Counted from the stretch's first letter, positions 43,093-52,868 are shown. The stretch is 64,000 nucleotides of DNA from an uncultured Paracoccaceae bacterium (GCA_934500835.1 CAKSTR010000002.1:1-64000); one strand, 5' to 3'. The notes: generated by a model not told the origin, from the letters alone. Made by a program: numbers and translations.

Positions 43093-44747
43093 ACTTCGTT
43101 CCCGAACACCTGATCATCGCGCCGATCCTGATCCCGTTCTTTGCGGGCGCACTTCTGCTGATCTATGCCGACCGCCAGCGCCAGATGAAGCTGGGCATCA
43201 GCCTCGTCTCGGTCATCGCCTCGCTGGTCGCCGCGGTCGAGCTTCTGATCCGCTCCAAGGGCGACGGGATGTTCGGCGGGAATGACATTTCGTTCTATCT
43301 GCTGGGGGACTGGGCCTCTCCCTTCGGCATCGCCCTGGTGGTGGACCGGCTGGCGGCGATGATGCTGGTGCTGACCGGGCTTCTGGCGCTGCCCGCGCTG
43401 ATCTATTCCGCCGCCGGGTGGCAGCGGCAGGGCCAGCATTTCCACGCCATGTTCCAGTTCCTTCTGATGGGGCTGAACGGGGCCTTCCTGACCGGAGACC
43501 TCTTCAACCTCTTCGTTTTCTTCGAGGTTCTGCTGGCCGCCTCCTACGGGTTGTTGCTGCATGGCGGCGGGCAACTTCGTGTCCGTGCGGGGCTGCATTA
43601 CATCGCGATCAACCTGACCGCCTCGCTTCTGTTCCTTGTCGGGGTGTCAATGGTCTACGGGGCCACCGGCACGCTGAACATGGCGCATCTGTCGGTGCTG
43701 GTGCCGGCGCTGGAAGACCAGCCGCGGGTGCTGTTCCACGCCGGGGCCGCGATCATGGGCGTGGCCTTCCTGATCAAGGCCGGGATCTGGCCGCTGTCGT
43801 TCTGGCTTCCCACCGCCTATATGGCCGGGGCCGCACCCGTGGCCGCGGTCTTTGCCATCATGACCAAGGTCGGGGTCTACGTCATCCTGCGGCTGTCGAT
43901 GCTGCTCTTCGGCGCAGAGGCCGGGGCCTCCGCCCGGTTCGGGGCCGAGGTGCTGATGCTGGGCGGCATGGCCACCGTGGCTTTCGGCTTCCTTGGCGTC
44001 CTGGCCTCGCAGGGGCTGGGACGGATGGCGGCGCATCTGGTGCTGGTGTCCTCGGGGACCGTGCTGGCCGCGACCGGCTTCGTGGTTGCCGGTGCCAGCC
44101 CGCAGATCCTTGCCGGGGCGCTGTTCTACCTGCTCGGCTCCACCCTTGCCACCAGCGCGCTGTTCCTGTTGATCGAACCGATGAGCCGGGAAGAGGGCGG
44201 CATCGCGGCCCTTCTGGCGCTGACCGCCGACGCCTATGGTCTGGATGAGCGCGAAGAGGACCGCCAGCCCGAGGTGGGGATCGCCATTCCCGCCACGCTG
44301 ACCGTGCTGGGGCTGTGTTTTGGCGTCTTTGCCATGGCGCTTGCCGGCATGCCGCCGTTGCCGGGGTTCATCGGCAAGTTCGGCATCCTGCGCGGACTTC
44401 TGGACTCCACCCCGATCAGCCCGGTCATGGCCTGGGCCTTCGTGATCCTGCTTCTGCTTGCGGGGTTCGCCACGCTGATCGGCCTTGTCCGGGTCGGCAT
44501 CCAGACCTTCTGGGCTGCCGAAGGCCCGCCGCCGCGCGTCTTCGCGCTGGAATTCGCGCCGGTGCTGACGCTGGTGGTGCTCTTGCTGGTGCTGACCGTC
44601 AAGGCCGATGTCACCATGCGCTTCATGCAGCAGACGGCCAACGCGCTTTTGCAACCGGCGATCTATGCCCAGGGCGTCCTTGGCGCCCCCCGCGCGGCGG
44701 AGAACGGCGATGCCGAACCCATCGATCAGGCGGGGGCCGGCCCATGA
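43089..44747 (+). CDS. phaD: Cation/H+ antiporter subunit D
   Basis: A 552-residue NuoN/M-like membrane subunit with about 14 helices. FFEVLLAASYGLLLHGG carries the key glutamate and FLIKAGIWPLSFWLPTAY the key lysine of the proton path. It starts at GTG 43089, overlapping the phaC stop; upstream in-frame codons lie inside phaC. It ends overlapping phaE. Confidence 0.92.
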   Translation: MNFVPEHLIIAPILIPFFAGALLLIYADRQRQMKLGISLVSVIASLVAAVELLIRSKGDGMFGGNDISFYLLGDWASPFGIALVVDRLAAMMLVLTGLLALPALIYSAAGWQRQGQHFHAMFQFLLMGLNGAFLTGDLFNLFVFFEVLLAASYGLLLHGGGQLRVRAGLHYIAINLTASLLFLVGVSMVYGATGTLNMAHLSVLVPALEDQPRVLFHAGAAIMGVAFLIKAGIWPLSFWLPTAYMAGAAPVAAVFAIMTKVGVYVILRLSMLLFGAEAGASARFGAEVLMLGGMATVAFGFLGVLASQGLGRMAAHLVLVSSGTVLAATGFVVAGASPQILAGALFYLLGSTLATSALFLLIEPMSREEGGIAALLALTADAYGLDEREEDRQPEVGIAIPATLTVLGLCFGVFAMALAGMPPLPGFIGKFGILRGLLDSTPISPVMAWAFVILLLLAGFATLIGLVRVGIQTFWAAEGPPPRVFALEFAPVLTLVVLLLVLTVKADVTMRFMQQTANALLQPAIYAQGVLGAPRAAENGDAEPIDQAGAGP

Positions 44748-45235
44748 GACGGCTGATCCCGCATCCCCTTCTGTCGCTGGCGCTGGTTCTGGTCTGGCTG
44801 TTGCTGAACAGCTTCTCGCCCGGCCATCTGCTGCTTGGCACCGTGGTTGCCCTGTTCGCCGGCTGGGTCTTCGCGCGGATCGAGCCCGAGACCCCGCGCA
44901 TCCGCGCCTATCTGCCGCTGATCCGGCTGGCGGCGCTGGTGGGCCTCGACATCATCCGCTCGAACTGGGCGGTGGCGGCGCTGACGCTGACCAACGGCCG
45001 GCACGGCGCGCGGCGTTCGGCCTTCGTCGAGATCCCGCTGACCCTGCGCGACCCTGTCGGGCTGTCGCTTCTGTCGATGATCGTCACCGCCACGCCGGGC
45101 ACCGCCTGGCTGGACTATGATGCCGGGACAGGGGTGCTGCTTTTGCATGTCTTCGACATGATCGAGGCCGACGACTGGCCCGCCCTGATCCGCGACCGCT
45201 ATGAAGCCCGCCTGCTGGAGGCCTTTTCCCAATGA
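44744..45235 (+). CDS. phaE: Cation/H+ antiporter subunit E
   Basis: A 163-residue MrpE-type subunit with two N-terminal membrane segments and a soluble C-terminal domain; [16 protein letters not shown] is the diagnostic conserved segment. ATGA overlaps on both sides. Confidence 0.9.
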   Translation: MRRLIPHPLLSLALVLVWLLLNSFSPGHLLLGTVVALFAGWVFARIEPETPRIRAYLPLIRLAALVGLDIIRSNWAVAALTLTNGRHGARRSAFVEIPLTLRDPVGLSLLSMIVTATPGTAWLDYDAGTGVLLLHVFDMIEADDWPALIRDRYEARLLEAFSQ

Positions 45236-45516
45236 CAAGCGCCACCCTGCTCTGGCTTGCCCTGACCTATGCCCAGATCGCCCTTGCCATCGCCGGCGTC
45301 CTTGCCACGCTGCGCATCCTGAAGGGACCGCGGGCACAGGACAGGGTGCTGGCGCTGGATTGCCTCTATGTCACCACGATGCTGCTGTTCTTCGTCACCG
45401 GGATGCGGCTGGGCACGCCCTTCTTCTTCGAGGCCTCGCTGGTCATCGCTATCGGCGGCTTCGTCTCGACCCTGGCACTGGCCAAGTTCCTTCTGCGCGG
45501 CGAGGTGATCGAATGA
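45232..45516 (+). CDS. phaF: Cation/H+ antiporter subunit F
   Basis: A 94-residue, three-helix MrpF-type subunit; [18 protein letters not shown] is the conserved cytoplasmic loop after the first helix. It overlaps phaE and phaG by four bases each. Confidence 0.9.
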   Translation: MTSATLLWLALTYAQIALAIAGVLATLRILKGPRAQDRVLALDCLYVTTMLLFFVTGMRLGTPFFFEASLVIAIGGFVSTLALAKFLLRGEVIE

Positions 45517-45887
45517 CCCCCCTGGACGGACTGCCGCTGTGGCTGGCGGCGCCGGTGGCGCTGCTGCTGGTGATCGGAAGCACGCTGACAATGCTGGGGG
45601 CCTTCGGGCTTTTCCACCTGAAAAGCTTCTATGACCGCCTGCACGCGCCCACCCTTGGCACCAGCTGGGGCACCGCCGCCATCCTTCTCGCCTCGATCTG
45701 CGCCTATTCCTGGGTGCAGGAGCGGCTGGTGGTGCATGAGATCGTCGTCGGCATCTGCGTCATGGTGACGACGCCGGTCACGACGATGCTTCTGAGCCGC
45801 GCGGCGTTGCACCGTGACCGCAAGGAGGGCGCTGCGGGCGTGCCGCCGTCGCGCCGCGCCCGGAACACCCCGACCCCCGGGGCGTGA
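45513..45887 (+). CDS. phaG: Cation/H+ antiporter subunit G
   Basis: A 124-residue, three-helix MrpG-type subunit; [19 protein letters not shown] is the family signature. The C-terminal 25 residues are a basic, proline-rich tail beyond the conserved core. It ends the pha operon, 26 bases from the convergent lacI-type gene. Confidence 0.9.
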   Translation: MTPLDGLPLWLAAPVALLLVIGSTLTMLGAFGLFHLKSFYDRLHAPTLGTSWGTAAILLASICAYSWVQERLVVHEIVVGICVMVTTPVTTMLLSRAALHRDRKEGAAGVPPSRRARNTPTPGA

Positions 45888-45913
45888 TCAGGCGGCGGGG
45901 GCGGGATCTGCCG

Positions 45914-46915
45914 TCACGCCGGTGGCGGTGCCGTGCTGGCGCGCAGGATCAACTCGACCGGCAGGATCAGGTCATCGCCGTCATCCGGCTCTCCGGCCAG
46001 CCGGCGCAGCAGGCGTTCGGCGGCGGCACGGCCAAGGGCGGCGCGCGGCTGGTGGATCGTGGTCAGCGGCGGCGAGATATGGGCGATCAACTCGATATCG
46101 TCGAAGCCCACGACCGAGACATCGCCAGGCACCGTCAGCCCGTGGCGCTGCACCTCGCCCATGAAACCGCAGGCCATCTCGTCCGAGGCCAGAAAGACCG
46201 CCGTGGGCCGCGCTTCACGCGGTTGCGCCAGCCACAGGGCCGCCGCCGCCCGCCCGGACTCAAGGCCGAAATCTCCGGGGTAGATCGCCGGGTCGGCCAG
46301 CGTCAGCCCCTGCGCCGCCAGCGCCGCGCGGGTGCCGGCAAGCCGCGCCACCGCCAGAACATTGCCCTCGGGCCCGGTGACATGGCCGATCCGCCGGTGG
46401 CCAAGGCCCGCCAGATGGTCGATCGCCAGCCGAGCGGCGGCGCGGTTGTCGATCTTGACCCGCGGCGCCTTCAACCCCGGCACCCATTCGCAGGCCTCGA
46501 CCAGCGGCACCCTTGCCAGCGCCTCGGCGGGCAGGGTGCTGTCGAGAACGATCAGCCCATCGGCGCGCGAGGGCTCGGCATAGGCCAGCAGGGTCTCGGG
46601 ATCGCTGGTGCGGGTATCGGCCACCAGCAGGTTGTAGCCCGCCGGCCCAAGCACCGAGGCGATGCCCGAAAGAATCTGCGAGAAGAACGGGTTGGCAAGG
46701 TTCGGCACCAGGGCCACGATCCCGCCCGTCCGGCTGTGGCGCAGGTTGCGCGCCGTCAGGTTCAGCCGGTAGCCGGTGGCCTTCACCGCCGCCTCGACCG
46801 TGGCGCGGGTATCGCGTGAGACCATCCCCGGATTCGACAGCGCACGGCTGACCGTGGCGGTCGAAACCCCCGCCAGCCGCGCCACGTCACTGATCCTGGG
46901 CCTTGTCTGGCTCAC
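45914..46915 (-). CDS. LacI family transcriptional regulator
   Basis: A 333-residue LacI/PurR-type repressor: N-terminal HTH (ISDVARLAGVSTATVSRALSNPG, residues 8-30) with the hinge helix nearby, then a periplasmic-binding-protein-like sugar-sensing core. It starts at GTG 46915 with AGGGGAAAC just upstream; the frame continues to 47047 but that would include the operator region. It is divergent from an isomerase-dehydrogenase-RbsABC-type operon, and two near-palindromic LacI-type operators lie between, so it almost certainly represses that operon and itself. Confidence 0.9.
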   Translation of the reverse strand: MSQTRPRISDVARLAGVSTATVSRALSNPGMVSRDTRATVEAAVKATGYRLNLTARNLRHSRTGGIVALVPNLANPFFSQILSGIASVLGPAGYNLLVADTRTSDPETLLAYAEPSRADGLIVLDSTLPAEALARVPLVEACEWVPGLKAPRVKIDNRAAARLAIDHLAGLGHRRIGHVTGPEGNVLAVARLAGTRAALAAQGLTLADPAIYPGDFGLESGRAAAALWLAQPREARPTAVFLASDEMACGFMGEVQRHGLTVPGDVSVVGFDDIELIAHISPPLTTIHQPRAALGRAAAERLLRRLAGEPDDGDDLILPVELILRASTAPPPA

Positions 46916-46976
46916 CCGTTTCCCCTGTCTGCCAGCCCTATGCCACCCCTGCGGCACGAAGGCAAAGAAAGTGTAT

Positions 46977-46990
46977 TGAAACCGATTACA
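46977..46990. promoter_or_regulatory. LacI-type operator O1
   Basis: TGAAACCGATTACA fits the degenerate TGNAANCGNTTNCA-like operator of PurR/GalR-type LacI regulators, with the central CG. It lies 62 bases from the lacI-type start. Confidence 0.65.
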
Positions 46991-47008
46991 TAATGCGCCT
47001 ATCGTAAA

Positions 47009-47022
47009 TGCAACCGATTTCA
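47009..47022. promoter_or_regulatory. LacI-type operator O2
   Basis: TGCAACCGATTTCA is a second copy of the same operator, 32 bases centre-to-centre from O1 (about three helical turns), 26 bases before the isomerase start codon. Same-face spacing favours cooperative binding. Confidence 0.65.
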
Positions 47023-47047
47023 TCCGCAGAGATTCTTGGAGGAGCAC

Positions 47048-48106
47048 ATGCGGACGATCAAAGGCCCCGGCCTGTTTCTTGCCCAGTTCATCGGCGATGC
47101 CGCGCCCTTCGATTCGCTTGCCGGCATTGCGGCCTGGGCGGCGGACTGCGGCTATCGCGGGGTGCAGATGCCCACGCTGGATGCCCGCTTCATCGATCTT
47201 GCGAAGGCGGCAGGCTCAAAGACCTATTGCGATGATCTGAAGGGCACTCTCGCCGAAGCCGGGGTCGAGCTGACCGAGCTGTCGGTTCATATCCAGGGCC
47301 AGCTTGTTGCGGTTCACCCCGCCTATGACAACCTTTTTGACGCCTTCGCGCCGCAGGCGCTGCGCGGCAAACCGGCGGCGCGCAGCGAATGGGCGGCGGA
47401 TCAGGTGAAACTGGCGCTGACCGCCAGCCGCAACCTTGGCCTTGATGCCATGGCGGCCTTCTCGGGCGCGCTGGCCTGGCCCTATGTCTACCCCTGGCCG
47501 CAGCGCCCCGCCGGGCTGGTGGAGGAGGCGTTCGACGAACTCGCCCGCCGCTGGCGGCCGCTTCTGGACCATGCCGAGGACTGCGGCGTCGACATTTGTT
47601 ACGAGATCCACCCCGGCGAGGATCTGCATGACGGCGTCAGCTATGAGATGTTCCTGGACCGGGTGGGCAACCACGGCCGGGCCTGCATGCTTTATGACCC
47701 GTCGCACTATGTGCTGCAACATCTTGATTACCTGCACCATATCGACATCTACCACGACCGCATCCGCATGTTCCATGTCAAGGACGCCGAGCTGAACCCG
47801 ACCGGGCGGCAGGGCGTCTATGGCGGCTTCCAGTCTTGGGTGAACCGGGCGGGGCGCTTCCGCAGCCCGGGCGACGGGCAGGTGGATTTCGGCGGCATCT
47901 TCTCGAAGCTGACGCAATACGGCTTTGCCGGCTGGGCGGTGGTGGAATGGGAGTGCTGCCTGAAGCACCCCGAGGATGGCGCGCGCGAAGGCGCTGCCTT
48001 TGTCGATCAACACATCATCCGCGTGACCGAGAGGGTCTTTGACGACTTCGCCGGCGCCGCGACCGATCGGGCGCAGAACCGCCGCATGCTTGGGCTGGAG
48101 GGCTGA
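47048..48106 (+). CDS. Sugar phosphate isomerase/epimerase family protein (xylose-isomerase-like TIM barrel)
   Basis: A 352-residue TIM barrel of the AP endonuclease 2/xylose-isomerase-like group. ICYEIHPGEDLHD, MLYDPSHYVLQHLDY, FHVKDAEL and VVEWECC supply the usual metal-binding E, D, H and E residues. Start at 47048 after GGAGGA. Members isomerise or epimerise sugars, inososes or 3-keto-glycosides. Its position just before a Gfo/Idh/MocA dehydrogenase resembles E. coli YcjR-YcjS, where a 3-keto-glucoside epimerase works beside a glucoside 3-dehydrogenase; that analogy is by context only. Confidence 0.82.
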   Translation: MRTIKGPGLFLAQFIGDAAPFDSLAGIAAWAADCGYRGVQMPTLDARFIDLAKAAGSKTYCDDLKGTLAEAGVELTELSVHIQGQLVAVHPAYDNLFDAFAPQALRGKPAARSEWAADQVKLALTASRNLGLDAMAAFSGALAWPYVYPWPQRPAGLVEEAFDELARRWRPLLDHAEDCGVDICYEIHPGEDLHDGVSYEMFLDRVGNHGRACMLYDPSHYVLQHLDYLHHIDIYHDRIRMFHVKDAELNPTGRQGVYGGFQSWVNRAGRFRSPGDGQVDFGGIFSKLTQYGFAGWAVVEWECCLKHPEDGAREGAAFVDQHIIRVTERVFDDFAGAATDRAQNRRMLGLEG

Positions 48107-48109
48107 AGG

Positions 48110-49249
48110 ATGGAACCGATCCGGCTTGGCATGGTGGGGGGCGGGCAGGGCGCCCTGATCGGCGGCGTCCACCGGATCGCCGCGCGGATGGACGGGCAGT
48201 TCCGGCTGGTGGCCGGGGCGCTGTCCTCCAGCCCCGAGAAAGCCCGCGCCTCGGGTGCCGAACTGGGGTTGGACGCGGCGCGCAGCTACGGTGATTTCCG
48301 CGAGATGGCGCGGCGCGAGGCGCGTCGCAAGGACGGGATCGAGGCGGTGGCGATCGTCACCCCGAACCACATGCACGCAGGCCCCGCGATCGAGTTCCTG
48401 AAACGCGGCGTCCATGTCATCTGCGACAAGCCTTTGACCGCGACACTGGCCGAGGCGAAGAAGCTGGCCAAGGCCGCGCAAAGCGCCAGGGCGCTGTTCA
48501 TCCTGACCCACAACTACACCGGCTACCCGCTGGTCCGGCAGGCCCGGGCGATGATCGCGGCCGGGGAGTTGGGCAATATCCGGCTGGTGCAGGTGGAATA
48601 TGCGCAGGACTGGCTGACCGAGAAGGTCGAGGCTTCGGGATCGAAACAGGCCGAATGGCGCACCGATCCCGCGCGGGCCGGCGCGGGAGGGGCGCTTGGC
48701 GACATCGGCACCCATGCCTGGAATCTTGCCGCCTTCGTGTCGGGGATGGAGCCGGAGGCGATTGCCGCCGATCTGTCCAGCTTCGTGCCGGGCCGGGTGC
48801 TGGACGACAATGCCCATGTGATGCTGCGCTACGCGGGCGGGGCCAGGGGCATGCTCTGGGCCAGCCAGGTGGCGCCGGGCAACGAGAATTCGCTGCGCCT
48901 GCGCGTCTATGGCGACAAGGCCGGCATCGAATGGTCGCAGGAAGAGCCGAACCATCTGTGGTTCACCCGGCTTGGCCAGCCCAAGCAGCTTCTGACGCGC
49001 AATGGCGCGGGCAGCTGGCCGCAGGCGCAGCGGGTCTGCCGCGTGCCGGGGGGGCATCCCGAAGGCTATCTGGAGGCCTTCGCCAATATCTATGCCGAGG
49101 CCGCCCTCGCCATCCGTGCCGCCCAGGGAGGCCAGCCCGCGCCCGCCGATGTGGTCTATCCGACGCTGGCCGATGGTCTGTCGGGCCTGCGCTTCGTGGA
49201 CGCCTGCGTCCGCTCCTCGCGCCGCAATGGCGCATGGGTGACGCCGTGA
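48110..49249 (+). CDS. Gfo/Idh/MocA family NAD(P)-dependent dehydrogenase
   Basis: A 379-residue oxidoreductase with a Rossmann domain opening GMVGGGQGALIGGVHRIAA, the cofactor-site EKP-type motif as CDKPL (residues about 104-108, with D for the usual E) and the catalytic-domain GDIGTHAWNLAAF, whose H/D positions match sugar dehydrogenases. It probably oxidises a sugar or inositol hydroxyl to a ketone. It starts 4 bases after the isomerase gene and overlaps the ATPase gene by GTGA, so the enzymes and importer are co-expressed under LacI control. Confidence 0.87.
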   Translation: MEPIRLGMVGGGQGALIGGVHRIAARMDGQFRLVAGALSSSPEKARASGAELGLDAARSYGDFREMARREARRKDGIEAVAIVTPNHMHAGPAIEFLKRGVHVICDKPLTATLAEAKKLAKAAQSARALFILTHNYTGYPLVRQARAMIAAGELGNIRLVQVEYAQDWLTEKVEASGSKQAEWRTDPARAGAGGALGDIGTHAWNLAAFVSGMEPEAIAADLSSFVPGRVLDDNAHVMLRYAGGARGMLWASQVAPGNENSLRLRVYGDKAGIEWSQEEPNHLWFTRLGQPKQLLTRNGAGSWPQAQRVCRVPGGHPEGYLEAFANIYAEAALAIRAAQGGQPAPADVVYPTLADGLSGLRFVDACVRSSRRNGAWVTP

Positions 49250-50766
49250 CTCCCGCCGCGCCGGCACTTGAGCTGCGCGGGGTCCGCAAGAGTTTCGGCC
49301 CCATCGAGATCCTGCACGGGATCGACTTCGCCCTGTATCCCGGCGAGGTCCACGCCCTGATCGGTGAAAACGGCGCCGGCAAATCGACGATGATGAAGGT
49401 CCTTGGCGGCTATCTGGCGCCGACCGAAGGCCAGGTCCTGCTTGATGGCGCGCCGGCCGGCTTCCGCTCGGGTCCGGGGGCCGAGGCGCAGGGCGTGGTG
49501 GTCATCCATCAGGAGTTCAATCTGGCGCAGGATCTGACCGTTGCCGACAACATCTTTCTGGGGCGCGAGAAGGGCGGCTTCTTCCTGAACCACAAGGCGC
49601 AGCGGGCGGCGGCCAAGGCGCTGTTGGACCAGCTGGAAAGCCGCGTCGATCCCGATGCCCGCATTCGTGATCTGCCCGTCTCCGACCGGCAGATGGTCGA
49701 GATTGCCAAGGCCCTGTCCCGCAAGGCGCGGGTGCTGATCATGGACGAACCCTCGGCCGTGCTGACGCATCGCGAGGTGGAGATCCTGTTCCGCCAGATC
49801 GACCGTTTGCGCGCCGCCGGCGTGGCCTTGCTTTACACCTCGCACCGGCTGGAAGAGGTCTCGCATCTGGCCGACCGCATCACCGTGCTGCGCGACGGCA
49901 CCGTCGTCCGGCAGGCGCTGCGGGGCGAGTTGACCGAAGACGGCATGGCGACCGCCATGGTCGGCCGCGACGTGACCGACATCTTCCCGCCCCGCCGGAC
50001 CGACTTCGGCGAGGTGGTGCTGGAGGTCAGCGGCTTCTCGGTGCCGCCTTTGGTGCAGGACGTGTCCTTTGCCCTGCGCAAGGGCGAGGTGCTGGGCGTC
50101 TCGGGCCTTGTCGGCGCGGGGCGGACAGAACTGGCCGAGGGGCTGGTGGGCCTGCGCCCGCATTCCGGCACCATCCTGCGCCATGGGCGTCCCGAGCAGA
50201 TCGCGTCGCTGGTGGCGGCGGAACGGGCCGGGCTGGCCTATCTGACCGAGGACCGCAAAGAGCGCGGGCTTCTTCTGTCCAAGACCCTGCGCGAGAACCT
50301 GACGCTGTCGACCCTGCCGCGCTTCGGCACCCCGCTGATCAGCCGCGCGAGGGAAGAGGCGGCGCTGACCGACGCCATTGCCGAGTTCGACATCCGCGCC
50401 CCGCAGCGCGAAATGGCGGTGGGGAACCTCTCGGGCGGCAATCAGCAAAAACTCTTGCTGGCCAAGACGATGCTGCCCGAACCTGAAGTGATCATCATCG
50501 ACGAGCCGACCCGAGGGATCGATATCGGCACCAAGAGACAGATCTATCATTTCATCGACCGCCTCGCCCGCGAGGGCCGGAGCGTGATCGTCATCTCCTC
50601 GGACATGCCCGAAATCCTTGGCCTGTCGGACCGCGTGCTGGTCATGCGGCAGGGCCGGCTGGCCGGGGAACTGACCGGCAGCGACATCAACGAAACCGCG
50701 GTGGTTCGCCTTGTGATGGGCACGACCGAAGCCGAAGTGACCGAAGAGGAAGGCGCCCATGCCTAA
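49246..50766 (+). CDS. Sugar ABC transporter ATP-binding protein (RbsA type)
   Basis: A 506-residue tandem ATPase. The first cassette has GENGAGKST, HQEFNLAQDLTV and VLIMDEPSAVLT; the second lacks a standard Walker A (SGLVGAGRTE), as is normal for RbsA, and has LSGGNQQK and IIIDEPTRGID. Start GTG 49246 overlaps the dehydrogenase stop (GTGA); ATG 49234 in the same frame is an alternative. It powers import of a monosaccharide or polyol with the two following genes. Confidence 0.9.
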   Translation: MTPAAPALELRGVRKSFGPIEILHGIDFALYPGEVHALIGENGAGKSTMMKVLGGYLAPTEGQVLLDGAPAGFRSGPGAEAQGVVVIHQEFNLAQDLTVADNIFLGREKGGFFLNHKAQRAAAKALLDQLESRVDPDARIRDLPVSDRQMVEIAKALSRKARVLIMDEPSAVLTHREVEILFRQIDRLRAAGVALLYTSHRLEEVSHLADRITVLRDGTVVRQALRGELTEDGMATAMVGRDVTDIFPPRRTDFGEVVLEVSGFSVPPLVQDVSFALRKGEVLGVSGLVGAGRTELAEGLVGLRPHSGTILRHGRPEQIASLVAAERAGLAYLTEDRKERGLLLSKTLRENLTLSTLPRFGTPLISRAREEAALTDAIAEFDIRAPQREMAVGNLSGGNQQKLLLAKTMLPEPEVIIIDEPTRGIDIGTKRQIYHFIDRLAREGRSVIVISSDMPEILGLSDRVLVMRQGRLAGELTGSDINETAVVRLVMGTTEAEVTEEEGAHA

Positions 50767-51730
50767 GATCTCGCTTTCCGCCCTTGGCCCCTTGGCCGCG
50801 CTGATCGTGCTGGTGGCCCTTGGCGCCTGGCTGAACGAGAACTTCTACTCGGCCGGCAACATCACCAATGTGCTGGCGCGCTCGGCCTTCATCGGCATCA
50901 TCGCGGTGGGGATGACCTTCGTCATCACCTCGGGCGGAATCGACCTGTCGGTCGGGTCGATGGCGGCCTTCATCGCCGGCATGATGATCCTGGCGATGAA
51001 CCTGATGATCCCGAAACTGGGCATCGGCGTGCCGCTGGTGCTGGCCGGCATGGCGGCGGCGCTGCTGATCGGCCTTGTCGCAGGGCTGGCCAACGGACTT
51101 CTGATCACCAGAGCCGGGATCGAGCCCTTCATCGTCACCCTTGGCACCATGGGCATCTTCCGCAGCCTGGTGACCTGGATGTCCGACGGCGGCACCATCT
51201 CGCTGGATTTCGAGGCCCGGCAGTTCTATCGCCCGGTCTATTACGAAGGTGTATTCGGCATCGTCTGGCCGATCATCGTCTTTGCCGTGGTGGCGGTTCT
51301 GGGTCAGATCGTCATGCGCAACACCCGCTTTGGCCGCTATATCGAGGCGATCGGTTCGAACGACAAGGTGGCCCGCTATTCGGCGGTGAAGGTCGAGCGG
51401 ACCGTCACGCTGGCCTATGCCTTCCTTGGCCTTCTGGTCGGACTGGCGGTCATCATGTATGTGCCGCGCCTCGGGTCCGCGTCCGGCTCCACCGGGCTTC
51501 TGTGGGAGCTTGAGGCGATCGCGGCCGTCATCATTGGCGGCACGGCGATGAAGGGCGGCTACGGCCGGGTCTGGGGCACCGTGGTCGGCGTCCTGATCCT
51601 GTCGCTGATCGACAATATCCTGAACCTGGCCGATCTGGTCTCGCCCTATCTGAACGGTGCGATCCAGGGGGTCATCATCGTGCTTGCCGTCGTGCTTCAG
51701 CGCGGGAAGGCGCCGGCCGAGGGCCGGTAA
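50759..51730 (+). CDS. Sugar ABC transporter permease (RbsC type)
   Basis: A 323-residue membrane protein with about 8-10 helices; GMTFVITSGGIDLSVGS is the BPD_transp_2 signature, and YIEAIGSNDKVARYSAVKV with GGTAMKGGYGRVWGTVVG marks the RbsC/XylH family. It overlaps the ATPase gene by 8 bases. Confidence 0.9.
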   Translation: MPKISLSALGPLAALIVLVALGAWLNENFYSAGNITNVLARSAFIGIIAVGMTFVITSGGIDLSVGSMAAFIAGMMILAMNLMIPKLGIGVPLVLAGMAAALLIGLVAGLANGLLITRAGIEPFIVTLGTMGIFRSLVTWMSDGGTISLDFEARQFYRPVYYEGVFGIVWPIIVFAVVAVLGQIVMRNTRFGRYIEAIGSNDKVARYSAVKVERTVTLAYAFLGLLVGLAVIMYVPRLGSASGSTGLLWELEAIAAVIIGGTAMKGGYGRVWGTVVGVLILSLIDNILNLADLVSPYLNGAIQGVIIVLAVVLQRGKAPAEGR

Positions 51731-51779
51731 GGAACCAGCAACAGCCGCCCTGACCGGCGGCCCAATCGGGAGGAAGTCC

Positions 51780-52739
51780 ATGAAACGCAGACAATTCTTC
51801 GGCTCGGCCGCCATGGTGGCCGTCGGTGCCGCCGCCGCGACACGGGTCGCCGCGCAAGAGCAGACCTACACCATCGGCGTGTCGATCCCCTCGGCCACCC
51901 ATGGCTACATGGGCGGGCTGAACTGGCACGCGCAAGAGGCCATCAAACGGGTCGAGGCCACCTATCCGAACCTCAAGTTCGTGCTGGCCACGGCGGGCGA
52001 GGCGGGCAAGCAGGTCGATGACCTCGAGGACATGCTGGCCACCCGCAACATCGACGGCCTGGTGATCCTGCCCTTCGAATCCGAACCGCTGACCGGCCCG
52101 GTCAAGGCGGTCAAGGATGCCGGCAAATGGGTGACGGTCGTCGACCGCGGCCTGTCGCAGCCGAACATCGAAGACCTGTACGTCGCCGGCGACAACACCG
52201 CCTTTGGCCGCGTCGCGGGCGAATACTTCAAGGCCAACCTGCCCTCGGGCGCCAAGGTCGTCATCCTGCGCGGCATCCCGACCACGCTGGACAACGAGCG
52301 GGTCGAGGCTTTCGAGGCCGCCATTGCCGACTCCGGCATCGAGGTGATGGACAAGCAGCACGGCAACTGGAACCGCGACGACGCCTTCACCGTGATGCAG
52401 GACTACCTGTCGAAATATCCCAAGATCGACGCGGTCTGGGCGGCGGATGACGACATGGCCATCGGCGTTGCCGAAGCCATCGCGCAGGCCGGCCGCACCG
52501 AAGAGATGTGGATCATCGGCGGCGCCGGGATGAAAGAGATCGTCAAGAAGATCATGGACGGCGACAAGCAGTTCCCCGTCGACGTGACCTATCCGCCGGC
52601 GCAGATCTCGGCCGCGATCGAGATGACGGCGCTGGCCTTCGTCTCCTCGACGCCGGTCTATGGCCGCTTCATCATCGGCTCGACCCTGATCACGCCGGAG
52701 AATGCCGCGCAGTTCTACTTCCCCGACAGCCCGTTCTGA
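51780..52739 (+). CDS. Sugar ABC transporter substrate-binding protein (RbsB type)
   Basis: A 319-residue periplasmic binding protein of the peripla_BP_4 family. The leader MKRRQFFGSAAMVAVG contains a twin-arginine-like R-R-x-F-F, then VAAQ|E as cleavage site, suggesting Tat export. Core motifs include IGVSIPSATHGYMGGL, NIDGLVILPFES and VTVVDRG. Start at 51780 follows GGGAGGAAGT, 49 bases after the permease. Unusually for ribose-type systems the binding protein is last in the operon; a terminator follows. Confidence 0.88.
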   Translation: MKRRQFFGSAAMVAVGAAAATRVAAQEQTYTIGVSIPSATHGYMGGLNWHAQEAIKRVEATYPNLKFVLATAGEAGKQVDDLEDMLATRNIDGLVILPFESEPLTGPVKAVKDAGKWVTVVDRGLSQPNIEDLYVAGDNTAFGRVAGEYFKANLPSGAKVVILRGIPTTLDNERVEAFEAAIADSGIEVMDKQHGNWNRDDAFTVMQDYLSKYPKIDAVWAADDDMAIGVAEAIAQAGRTEEMWIIGGAGMKEIVKKIMDGDKQFPVDVTYPPAQISAAIEMTALAFVSSTPVYGRFIIGSTLITPENAAQFYFPDSPF

Positions 52740-52759
52740 GGTCTGACGGCAGATCGACG

Positions 52760-52787
52760 AAGGCCGCCTCTCCGGGGGCGGCCTTTT
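52760..52787 (+). terminator. Rho-independent terminator of the sugar ABC operon
   Basis: A 9-bp stem (AAGGCCGCC 52760-52768 with GGCGGCCTT 52777-52785) followed by TT, 20 bases after the binding-protein stop. It separates the sugar operon from the riboswitch transcript. Confidence 0.85.
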
Positions 52788-52868
52788 CCATTGCAGCCGC
52801 CCCACATCCCTGCAGACCTGCCTGTGCGACAGGCGCGCTTGGCGGGGCGCGGGGGGCGTGCTAGCAAA

